Positions 37,474 through 45,404 of a DNA stretch of 64,000 nt are shown here, piece after piece; position 1 is the stretch's first letter; the number at the start of each line of letters is the position of its first letter. Source of the DNA: Herbaspirillum sp. GW103. Its GTDB lineage: Bacteria > Pseudomonadota > Gammaproteobacteria > Burkholderiales > Burkholderiaceae_D. Under the pieces are notes generated by a model that was not told where the DNA came from, did not search any database, and saw only the letters and a list, made by a program, of their open reading frames with translations. The stretch is taken from contig NZ_AJVC01000003.1 in NCBI RefSeq assembly GCF_000261365.1, positions 372,001 to 436,000 of the forward strand, read 5' to 3'. Position numbers and translations under genes: made by a program.

Positions 37474-38925
37474 TCAGAATGTCCATTGCAGGTTGACGCC
37501 TCCCGTCACGGCGGCGGTCTGGAAACCTTGCGGCTTGGATAACGGCGTGCCCACGAACATCTCATAGCTCAGCCTGGTTACGCTGCCGCGCAAGCCCAGT
37601 GCAGCGCCCGTCAAGCGCTGGCCGGTGAGGAACTGTGTCGTCGGGCCTGCTACCGCGCCGGTATCGACGGCGGCAAACACTTCCTGCCCGCTCTCTCCCA
37701 TTTCCAGCGCCAGCTCGTCGCGCAGGAACCAGCCGCGTTCGGCCTGCAGGGTCAGCTCGCCGTCGAAACCACGGACCGTGTAACGTCCGCCGATGGAGAA
37801 CTGATCCTGCGGCGGCAATCGGCCACGGTTCCACTGCGCGCGCAGCGTCCCGTCGTAGCGCAGCCTTGCACCGCCCAGCCGGAACGGCGCATTGAGCGAG
37901 GCATCCAGCAGCCACAGACCATAGCGGGTACCGATCTGCGGCAGGTCGAAGGAGGAGGCCGGTTCGGCCCCTTGCGTATCGAGCGAACGGCGATAGGCCA
38001 GAGTGGCGTCGGCAATCACATCGCCCAGGAACTGCCGGTGATTCAGGCCCGCCTCCCAGGCCGTGGTGCGGCGTTGCTGGGCGCCTATCTCGAGGTCATC
38101 GACGGCGTTGTAGGCCTTGCGCAGCAAGGCTTTGCCAAAGATCACGCTCTTGCTGCCGGCATCGCGGGAGAGCAGGCGTGACAGCTTGAACTCGGTGGTT
38201 TCGGCGCGCCCGCTGTAGACGAAATTCTCGAAGGCACCGGCGACCGTCTGGTGATAGCGGTTGCCCGACATGGTGAGGGCGGCCATCCAGTTGCCCCAGG
38301 GCAGGGAGTAATGCAGCGTGTAGGCCTGGCTGCCGTGATCGCCATCGTGATGCAGGCTGCGGCTCACGCTCGCGTAGAAGAGGTCATTGATGGTCCACCA
38401 ATTGTCATAGGACAAAGTAATCCCGGCCAGGTATTTGCCGGTGGCCTTGCTGCCGCCATCATCGAACGATGCCGTGAGACGGAAGGGGAAGGACTGCCGG
38501 TAATGGATCACCAGGTCACTGTCACCTGCCTGGGCGCCCTCATCCTCGGAGGGCGTGATCTTGATATCGGCCTGGACGGTCGGCAGACGCTTGAAGTTTT
38601 CCAGTCCCTGTTCGATATCGCGCAGATTGAGGATATCGCCAGGACTGACCGGCAGGGCATTGAAGGCGGTCCCGCGCGCGTCGGCATCGGCCGCAAAGCG
38701 GATGTGGCGCACACGGCCCGGCACCACGCTCAACACCAGCCGCCCCGTGGACAAGTCCTGCGGACGCGCCAGCACGCGGGTGGTGGTGTAGCCGCGCGCG
38801 ACGATGGCGCTCTCCACGCGAGCCAGCACCAGGTTGACCCCTTGCGAACCGAGGCAGCGGCCAGTCGCACCCTGCGGCCCGGTCACGCTGTCGAGCGCAA
38901 AGCGGAAGCGGTCGGCCTCCTCAAG
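37474..38925 (-). pseudogene. Two-partner secretion transporter (TpsB/ShlB/FhaC family), 5'-truncated
   Basis: An outer-membrane TpsB transporter that would export a TpsA/CdiA exoprotein. The frame is open from the junction at 38925; the first possible start is GTG 38886, giving 470 residues where relatives have about 560-580. The signal peptide and the first part of POTRA 1 are missing: the readable protein starts at 'GRCLGSQGVNLVLARVESAI', which in relatives lies well inside POTRA 1. The rest is intact: 'GYTTTRVLARPQDLSTGRL', 'SIGGRYTVRGFDGE' (the VRGF motif of the barrel lid) and the final beta-strand ending LQWTF. At 38926 the sequence becomes a cdiA fragment on the other strand. Confidence 0.85.
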
Positions 38926-39309
38926 AGCAATTTCCGTCAGGAGAGAACCAGCGGCGTGATGGGATCAGGCTTCGGCGTGACCATAGGCACCCGAGAGCAA
39001 AGCCATGACGGAAAGACACAAGACCAGACGGCTTCTGCGTCTACCGTGGGTAGCACGGATGGGAACGTCAGCGTTGTGGCGGGCAATCGCTATGCGCAAG
39101 TCGGCAGCGATGTGCTGGCGCCGAAGGGGGATGTGGATATCGCGGCCAAGTCGGTCGAGATCCGTGCGGCAGAGCAAGCCAGCAAGAGCACCACGGAAGA
39201 CAAGTATAAGCAAAGTGGCCTGACGGTGGCGGTGACCAGCCCGGTGATTTCGGCTATCCAGACGGTAGGCCAGATGGCGGAAGCGGCGAGCAAGACCAAG
39301 GATGGTCGC
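38926..39309 (+). repeat. 384-bp direct repeat, copy A
   Basis: I compared this with 40782-41165 base by base and found no difference; identity stops sharply at both ends (38925/40781 and 39310/41166). The offset between copies is 1856 bases. Confidence 0.95.
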
Positions 39310-39786
39310 ATGCAGGCGCTGGCGGTGGCCAACATGGGATTTGCGGCCAAGAACGCAGGTGATGCCATCAAGGCCGGTCAAGGCAGCACGATTGACGGTA
39401 AGGCCAACCAGATTGCCACCGGACCAACCGACCCGACCACTGGCAAGACACCTTCACGGGATGCTACGGATGCCGAGAAGGCGGGTGGTATCAATCTCGC
39501 CCTGAGCGTCGGTAGCAGCAGTAGCGAAAGCCGCTCTGAGCAGACCAGCAATACGGTACGCGGATCAACGGTCACCGCTGGCGGCAGTGTCAACATCAGC
39601 TCCCAAGGTGGCGGCGCGGACAGCAACATCGTCATCCAGGGCAGCGATATCAAGGCCGGCGTGAATGCCACGCTGAAGGCCGCCAATGAAGTGCGCTTGC
39701 TAGCAGCACAGAACACCTCCGAACAGCACAGCAGCAACCAGAGCAGTTCAGGTTCGGTGGGGGTATTCGCCCTAGAGGTGCTTTGA
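38926..39786 (+). pseudogene. cdiA fragment 1 (hemagglutinin-repeat region), no start
   Basis: An open frame without its own start codon that reads as FHA-type hemagglutinin repeats of a CdiA/TpsA exoprotein: 'SNFRQERTSGVMGSGFGVTI', 'STDGNVSVVAGNRYAQVGSD', then 'GGSVNISSQGGGADSNIVIQ'. Its first 384 bases are identical to 40782-41165. It ends at SGSVGVFALEVL and a stop at the join to an AT-rich orphan module. The same frame runs on upstream, antisense to tpsB, only by chance. Confidence 0.85.
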
Positions 39787-40148
39787 TTCGGGTGTTACCT
39801 GGTACCTATTCTGAGACGCCTTTGAACTTGAACGAGATTATTTCGATAGAAACCAATTTCTGGATATTTTTCCCCCTTTCAGAGGTTCACAAGCAGGGAA
39901 TTGTTAAAAAGATTGCCCATTGCGAACTTCCCGAGCATGCTCGCAAGACTCCATTATTCAGGGCAGGTGTGGTGGATCCATCAACTGGGAAGGTTGAAAC
40001 TTGGTGGTTTTGGGATGGTGAGAAAGAGTGGATGGTAGGTGCGATTACAGAGGAGCAAAGGAGACTGCCCATTAGAGGGACGTGGAACGATACATTGCTG
40101 ATTAACCGTATTGAACAGGGTTGGTTGCCGGAGAAGGATCCACGGTAG
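39783..40148 (+). CDS. Orphan CDI immunity-like protein, family unknown
   Basis: Not recognised. A 121-residue frame with lower GC than the flanks. A TTG at 39783 overlaps the stop of cdiA fragment 1; the frame is also open upstream across the join, so it may instead be a toxin-immunity remnant fused there. The peptide is Trp-rich and mildly acidic: 'ETNFWIFFPLSEVHKQGIVK', 'VETWWFWDGEKEWMVGAI', ending IEQGWLPEKDPR. Size, composition and position right after a cdiA repeat segment are those of an immunity gene or a cassette remnant. A toxin partner is absent. Confidence 0.5.
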   Translation: MIRVLPGTYSETPLNLNEIISIETNFWIFFPLSEVHKQGIVKKIAHCELPEHARKTPLFRAGVVDPSTGKVETWWFWDGEKEWMVGAITEEQRRLPIRGTWNDTLLINRIEQGWLPEKDPR

Positions 40149-40173
40149 GAACCTTGGCGGGCTTTTCAATCCA

Positions 40174-40201
40174 TTTTCAAATAATTGGAATTATTTGAAA
40201 A
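40174..40201. repeat. 13-bp inverted repeat with 2-base centre
   Basis: TTTTCAAATAATT and its exact complement AATTATTTGAAAA are separated by GG, just after the orphan gene. It could be an operator, a weak terminator or a scar. Confidence 0.7.
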
Positions 40202-40211
40202 CGAAAGCTAA

Positions 40212-43092
40212 AAATCGCTAATTGCTATTGTTTTCAGAAATTATTTCTCTAACCTCAAGGCCAGCAGCACTTCTGCGGACAACGCCACGCTGGTTGCACA
40301 GCGTGACGTAAACCTGTCCACCGTTCACGAAACGTCGCAAGAAAAAATCACCTGGGACAACAACAACCGCGCCGAAGTGAATCGTGACAACGCCATCGGC
40401 AGCACGGTACAAGGCAAGGAGATCAGCGTCACGGCAGGCCGCGATATCAACGCTCAGGCAGCCTACGTCAACGCCGAAGGCTCGTTGTCCGCCACGGCGG
40501 CCAACAACATCAACATCGGCACCGATGTGAGCACGGCCAGCGCGCGAGACCAGCACAAGAAGAGCGACAGCGGCGGCATGCTGGCCTCGCGCACGGTTAC
40601 CACGGATGACAGCAGCAGCCAGGCCATCAATCAGGGGACAACCTTCTCGGGCAATACGGTGGCGGTGCGGGCGGGCAATGACATCAACGTCAAAGGTAGC
40701 AATGTTGTTTCCACCGAAGGCACTGGCCTTGCCGCAGGCAACGACATCAACATCGTGGCTGCCGTTGATAACAATACGCAAAGCAATTTCCGTCAGGAGA
40801 GAACCAGCGGCGTGATGGGATCAGGCTTCGGCGTGACCATAGGCACCCGAGAGCAAAGCCATGACGGAAAGACACAAGACCAGACGGCTTCTGCGTCTAC
40901 CGTGGGTAGCACGGATGGGAACGTCAGCGTTGTGGCGGGCAATCGCTATGCGCAAGTCGGCAGCGATGTGCTGGCGCCGAAGGGGGATGTGGATATCGCG
41001 GCCAAGTCGGTCGAGATCCGTGCGGCAGAGCAAGCCAGCAAGAGCACCACGGAAGACAAGTATAAGCAAAGTGGCCTGACGGTGGCGGTGACCAGCCCGG
41101 TGATTTCGGCTATCCAGACGGTAGGCCAGATGGCGGAAGCGGCGAGCAAGACCAAGGATGGTCGCGTAAAGGCATTGGCTGCGGCGACAGCAGGCATGTC
41201 GGCCTACAGCGCCGTGGGAGAGATGCAGAAGGGCGCTACCGAGGGTTCAGCCAACATCGGCATCAGCGCTACGATTGGCAGCAGCCAGAACAGCAACCGC
41301 ACGGAACAGAATACGGTGACGCAGCGGGGTTCTGCCCTTGCTTCGGGTGGCAACATGAGCATCCGTGCTACAGGCGATGGCACCAACAGCAACATCACCG
41401 TTGCGGGCAGCGACATCAACGCCAAGGGCGATCTGGCATTGAGGGCGGACAACGATATCAATCTCATCGCTGCGCAGAACTCGGACGAACAGCATAGTAA
41501 CCGGTCGTCCTCGTCCTGGGGTGTGGGCATCACTGCGCAGATTGGTAGCCAGAGCAAGTTGGGCTTTACGGCCAATGCTGCGGGTAGTCGCGGCAATAGC
41601 GATGGCAAGGATGTGTCCAACGTGATGAACGCAGGTGCGTGCGGGTGGGCAGGTCAATATCGATTCGGGACGTGATACGAATCTGGTTGGTGCAACTGTC
41701 TCGGGTGAGAAGGTCGTGGCCAATGTGGGGCGTGATCTGAACATTGCCAGCGTGCAGGATACGAGCAGCTTCAAGAGCCGGGATCAGAGTATCGGTGGCA
41801 GTGCGACCATCGGTTATGGATCGGGCGCCAGTGTCAGCGCGAGCCGTAGTCGTGTGGATGCGGATTACGCGAGCGTGGGTCAACAGACCGGGATCACGGC
41901 AGGCAATGGTGGATTCCAGATCAACGTCAAGGGCAACACAGACCTGAAGGCTGCACAGATTGCCAGTACGGATCAGGCGTTGGAACAGGGCAAGAACAAC
42001 CTGACCACAGGAACGCTGACCAGCAGTGATCTCCAGAATCGTAGTCAATACTCGGCGCAGAGTCAGAGCGTGAGTGCGGGCACGTCGGGCGGAAAGCCCG
42101 GTGGCGGCATCGGCATCGGAAATGCCTCGGGTAGCGAGACGAGCGTGACGCGTAGTGGTGTTTCTGGTAGTGCCGTGACGATTACGGACGCACAGGCGCA
42201 GCAGGCGAAGACAGGTCAGAGTCCGGATCAGGCGGTGGCCTCGTTGGATACGTCGGTACGCACTGGCAAGGACAGCAGCAATAGCCTGGCGAAGAACTGG
42301 GATGGTAATCAGCTGCGTGAGGATGTGGAGGCGCAGGCGAAGATTACGCAGGCGTTTGGGCAGCAGGCGGCCAAGATGGTGGGTAGCTATGCGGATGCGA
42401 AAGAGAAGGAGTTGAGGCAAGCAGCCAGCACAGCTGCGCAGAACGGAGATCAGACGCAGGCCGATCAGTTGAATGCTGATGCCGATCAGTGGAAAGAAGG
42501 TGGGGCCTATCGTGCCAGTGCTCATGCTGCCATTGGATTACTGGCCGGTGGTGTCTCAGGAGCCTTGGGTGCAGCGGCCCGTTCAGCGTTGATGCCGGAT
42601 GTTGCTGAGCAGATCAAAAAGTTAGGCCTTCCGACGGAAGTACAGAGTGTCGTGTCACTTGCTGCGGCGGCTGGAATGGGTGCTGCGGTTGGAGGTGGTG
42701 CAGGTGCTGCGAGCGCTTATAACGTTGACCTGAACAACAGGCAGTTACACCAAGTTGATCGAAACAATGCGAAGAGGCTGGCCGCCCTGGCCAAAGAGAA
42801 AGGTCTGAACTACAGCGAGCAAGACATATTGGCGATGCTGCAAAGATCCGGCGTGGTTGATGAAAATGGAAATGTCCTGGTTCCAGCGGACACCCAAGAG
42901 ATCTACGTTAACGGCCTTCCTTTGAAGAACGGTTCTGCAACCTTGCCGCTAACTGACAACCAGATTCAGAACCCGCCCTTTGCGGTACGGACAGACGGGA
43001 CTGCATCCATTGAGATACTTCCTAACGTCAATAATCCAGAGCTGGCAGATTTTATTGCAAAGAATTCGACTGGACTTGCCGCAGGCAACTAA
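40212..43092 (+). pseudogene. cdiA fragment 2: repeat region to pretoxin and C-terminal domain, frameshifted
   Basis: The largest CdiA piece, about 960 residues in two frames, with no start codon (a stop lies at 40209 and coding-like sequence begins near 40254, 'KASSTSADNATLVAQRDVNL'). Hemagglutinin repeats run to GCA 41631-41633, where the frame breaks; it resumes at GTG 41635 ('VRAGGQVNIDSGRDTNLVGA'). One extra G or two missing bases explain the break. The second part has Ala/Gln-rich helices, a hydrophobic Gly/Ala-rich pretoxin region, the VENN-like boundary 'YNVDLNNRQLHQ' (about 42720) and a 115-residue variable C-terminus ending NSTGLAAGN. The missing N-terminus means it cannot be secreted. 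Confidence 0.88.
40782..41165 (+). repeat. 384-bp direct repeat, copy B
   Basis: Identical to 38926-39309. In this copy the repeat is embedded in continuous CdiA coding sequence on both sides, so copy B is probably the original context and copy A the displaced one. Confidence 0.95.
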
Positions 43093-43125
43093 TCCTGAAA
43101 TCAAATTTTTAAGAGATTCGAATCC

Positions 43126-43527
43126 ATGAAGAAGATCGCACATTTAGATGAAATTATTAACAGTTCTTTTGGGATGTGGATTTCCAGTTTGTTTGGTGCG
43201 ATAAGTGGATGGAATCCAGAAATCGCATTTGCCGAACAAAAGGAAATATTTTTCTTTCTTCTTGAGTACATGCTAAAAAACGGAAGAATTAAGTTTATTG
43301 CTCCCGGTGCAGATTGCTATGTTTCGTCTACTAATCCTAATCCACGTTTTACCATTTATGACATTGATGCTCAGTGGAACGCGCCTGCAGGCGAAATAGT
43401 TAATTACTTTCGTGAACGGTGGCCGAAAGATGCAAAAAATGAGGACGATCCTAATTTGACTATTTATTTTTATGAAATGCCAGGCGTTATATGGGTAAAT
43501 GACTCTGGGGAATTGGTAGCGCCGTAA
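43126..43527 (+). CDS. Immunity protein candidate (DUF596-like)
   Basis: A 133-residue, AT-rich gene 33 bases after the C-terminus of cdiA fragment 2, in the place of the cognate cdiI. The peptide has 'EQKEIFFFLLEYMLKNGRIK', which resembles the DUF596 pattern (helix, then G-R-I-K), and an ending 'YFYEMPGVIWVNDSGELVAP'. It is acidic with no signal peptide, as expected for a cytoplasmic immunity protein. It probably neutralises the toxin domain at 42770-43092. Family assignment is from memory of the pattern. Confidence 0.6.
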   Translation: MKKIAHLDEIINSSFGMWISSLFGAISGWNPEIAFAEQKEIFFFLLEYMLKNGRIKFIAPGADCYVSSTNPNPRFTIYDIDAQWNAPAGEIVNYFRERWPKDAKNEDDPNLTIYFYEMPGVIWVNDSGELVAP

Positions 43528-43624
43528 GCAAGAAAAAATCACCTGTGAGCCGACGACAGGGAAAGTAGTAACAGCTTTCCCTGACTCTAATCCAGTTCCA
43601 CCATCTTTAAAGCTTATTAAATAG
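43526..43624 (+). pseudogene. Orphan toxin C-terminal tail
   Basis: A 32-codon open frame ending TAG 43622-43624 reads KQEKITCEPTTGKVVTAFPD followed by SNPVPPSLKLIK. The 'GKVVTAFP' end resembles C-termini of BECR-fold RNase toxins found in CdiA and Maf proteins. Its first 18 bases (43528-43545) are identical to 40337-40354 in cdiA fragment 2, which marks the recombination join. The rest of the toxin is gone; the cognate immunity gene follows after seven bases. Confidence 0.6.
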
Positions 43625-43631
43625 GAAAAAT

Positions 43632-43880
43632 ATGTTTTCAGAAAAAATCAAGGATTTTGCGTGTCGTATCTCAGGAAAGCTGGAAGATGAGCTTCTAGAA
43701 GGTGCGTTGAATTACCTGGATCATAATGAGGAAGCTCTTGCAATCGAGATACTTTGTGATCATTTGATTGAGTATGATGTTCCCCTTAGTCAAGATGATC
43801 TAAGTTTTTTAAAGTCGATATTAATTGCGATGAACTTTAATATTTTGATGCCACCTTTTAAGTATTTTGATTTTTCGTAA
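43632..43880 (+). CDS. MafI-like immunity protein
   Basis: An 82-residue acidic, helical protein that resembles the MafI immunity family: 'ALNYLDHNEEALAIEILCDH' followed by 'LIEYDVPLSQDDLSFLKSIL'. MafI-type proteins protect against Maf/CdiA toxins. TAGGAAAAAT precedes the ATG, a weak ribosome site. It follows a residual toxin tail, with which it probably once formed a pair. The gene is AT-rich compared with the genome. Confidence 0.65.
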   Translation: MFSEKIKDFACRISGKLEDELLEGALNYLDHNEEALAIEILCDHLIEYDVPLSQDDLSFLKSILIAMNFNILMPPFKYFDFS

Positions 43881-44171
43881 AGAGTCGAGGAGGTTAGTGC
43901 ATCAGTCGGGCGTAGCGGAAGCCCTATGAATGTCGCTCCTGGTACAAATGCTCAGATGGTTGTTGATGGCATCATTTATTCAGGTCATGCACTGGATCAA
44001 ATGCAAGGCAGAGGAGTCATTCCGTCTGCAGTGAAAAGTGCCATTGAGAATGGAACCGTTTTTCCAACTGGCCCAGGAACTACGGGCTATTTTGATATGA
44101 CGAGCAATCTTCGCATAATTGTTAATTCAACGAATGGCCGTGTCGTAACGGTGATTCCTGGGAAGCAATGA
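43881..44171 (+). pseudogene. Orphan CdiA C-terminal toxin domain fragment
   Basis: The open frame from the mafI-like stop codon reads SASVGRSGSPMNVAPGTNA, then 'YSGHALDQMQGRGVIPSAVK' and 'NSTNGRVVTVIPGKQ'. The first ATG is at 43926 (81 residues). The G-H-A-x-(D/E)-x-M-x-x-R-G motif and the 'VVTVIPG' end are typical of DUF4258-like/BECR RNase toxin domains at CdiA C-termini. It has lost its CdiA body. It might still be expressed from 43926. The immunity gene overlaps its stop codon. Confidence 0.65.
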
Positions 44172-44431
44172 AAACAGACACATTTGCTATTGAAGTCAAG
44201 AGAGTTTTATTGAAGGAATGGGATCCTATTGGCATACAAAACATTCCCGAAGCAGAAAGTGAATACGATGGTTACGTATTAGGTCTTTGTCGTTTACTGA
44301 GGGAGTTTCAATCGGTCGAAAAAATATATGAGTATCTTTGCTGGATAGTTATAGAACGAATGGGATTAGAGGTTAATGAAAGTCATACGATGGCGATTGC
44401 TAAAATGCTCGTAAATCTTCCAATGGATTAG
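44168..44431 (+). CDS. Immunity protein of the orphan toxin fragment
   Basis: An 87-residue acidic protein starting at the ATGA overlap with the toxin fragment, so the two are a coupled toxin-immunity pair. The sequence 'EWDPIGIQNIPEAESEYDGY' and the following helices match the pattern of a common CDI immunity family ('DPIG...EA.DEYD.Y'). There is no signal peptide. Probably still functional. Confidence 0.65.
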   Translation: MKTDTFAIEVKRVLLKEWDPIGIQNIPEAESEYDGYVLGLCRLLREFQSVEKIYEYLCWIVIERMGLEVNESHTMAIAKMLVNLPMD

Positions 44432-44442
44432 CATGGATTGAT

Positions 44443-44843
44443 ATGAAAGCTAAACTAAAAGAATTTTTTTCGTCAGATATCCATTTACGAAATTACTGGC
44501 CGGAAGATGAAAGAAATTTTGGTTTTTGGGCATCAATACTAGAACCCATTTCATAAATAGGCGTGAGTGCGAGCGAGTCCCGTTTGGGATGAAGTGCAAG
44601 GCGCGAATTTGGGTCAAGACTGGGCGTCTTGACCCAAATTCGTAACGCAGCAATTCGCCCAAACGGGCCGCTCCCTCCGGGTTCTGTCCAGAAAGGGCGC
44701 TGGCCGCGTTGCGCTCCTTGCGTGTGGCACCGCCACACGACGCGTCGCGCGCCTTGCCAGCGCCCTTTCTGGACAGAACGCATCTCACGCCTATTTATGA
44801 AATGGGTTCTAATTGGCCCTGACGAAGAGGACGGGTCGGAAAT
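44443..44843 (+). pseudogene. Imm8-like immunity gene, split by a MITE and truncated
   Basis: ATG 44443 opens MKAKLKEFFSSDIHLRNYWP and then EDERNFGFWASIL, close to Imm8 proteins ('SPDI.L..Y.P.....F.F.L..LIGP'). At 44542 the coding sequence is interrupted by a 268-bp inverted-repeat element. It resumes at 44812 with IGPDEEDGSEI, the expected next Imm8 residues, and is then cut off at 44844 by cdiA fragment 3. So two events, an insertion and a recombination, broke it. Confidence 0.7.
44542..44809. mobile_element. 268-bp MITE-like element with 26-bp terminal inverted repeats
   Basis: The ends (44542-44567 and 44784-44809; outermost GAACCCATTTCATAAATAGG) are exact reverse complements over 26 bases. 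A TA flanks both sides (44540-44541 and 44810-44811), and removing the element plus one TA restores the Imm8 reading frame. There is no transposase. The inside has a 17-bp hairpin (44604-44642) and a 24-bp inverted repeat (44681-44704 / 44756-44779). The TA duplication suggests mobilisation by an IS630/Tc1-type transposase elsewhere. Confidence 0.85.
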
Positions 44844-44993
44844 ATGGCACCAACAGCAACATCACCATTGCGGGCAGCGACATCAACGCCAAGGGCGATC
44901 TGGCATTGAGGGCGGACAACGATATCAATCTCATCGCTGCGCAGAACTCGGACGAACAGCATAGTAACCGGTCGTCCTCGTCCTGGGGTGTGG
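44844..44993 (+). pseudogene. cdiA fragment 3 (150 bp)
   Basis: Matches 41377-41526 of cdiA fragment 2 with one mismatch (A for G near 44867). It encodes 'GTNSNITIAGSDINAKGDLA' and on to RSSSSWGVD. It links the truncated Imm8-like gene to the Imm35-like gene and has no coding role of its own. Confidence 0.9.
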
Positions 44994-44999
44994 ATATCC

Positions 45000-45281
45000 A
45001 TGAATATTGATTTTGCAATGGCTAAAAAAATGGCGCTTGATCATCTTGAGCGTCTTTCCCAAGAACCTGGCGGGGTCCCATATGCAATATTTGAATCTCT
45101 TGTTCGAGAAGAAGATGATGGTTGGTATTTTCCATACCAGTCTACGAAGTATATGGTGACAGGAAATTTTGGAGATTCACTTGTAGGTAACTGGCCAATA
45201 TTTGTAAGTCGGAGGGGGGATTATGTTGGATCCCGTCGGCCGGGAATGCCGCTTTTAAGAAGTGAACGCCCCTTTGCGTAA
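45000..45281 (+). CDS. Imm35-like (YrhB-type) immunity protein
   Basis: A 93-residue protein that resembles the Imm35/YrhB family: helix 'AKKMALDHLERLSQ', then 'GWYFPYQSTKYMVTGNFGDS' and 'LVGNWPIFVSRRGDYV', where the G-N-x-P motif and the following strand are typical. Immunity proteins of this family accompany several polymorphic toxins. It starts seven bases after the end of cdiA fragment 3 without any toxin, so it is an orphan. AT-rich; last gene of the CDI island. Confidence 0.7.
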   Translation: MNIDFAMAKKMALDHLERLSQEPGGVPYAIFESLVREEDDGWYFPYQSTKYMVTGNFGDSLVGNWPIFVSRRGDYVGSRRPGMPLLRSERPFA

Positions 45282-45404
45282 CCCTTATGAACCGTTGACC
45301 TTGACGTGAGCTGTGACCTGCCCCAGATTTTTCGGACCGCCAAGAATTGGAAAAGCCCGCGGCCCAACGCCGCTAAAGTGCTACCAACATCAATAGGAGA
45401 ACAC

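Noticed and set aside
38251..39786. A 511-codon plus-strand frame spanning tpsB and cdiA fragment 1
   Set aside because: The first 225 codons are antisense to the tpsB barrel and have no protein-like motifs; only the part from 38926 is real CdiA sequence.
44629..44964. A 111-codon frame across the MITE and cdiA fragment 3
   Set aside because: It is an out-of-frame reading created by the insertion; it only crosses the short Imm8-like remnant in frame for a few codons.
38926..45281. Prophage or integrative element
   Set aside because: There is no integrase, phage structural gene or attachment repeat; the AT-rich genes are explained by CDI toxin/immunity cassettes.
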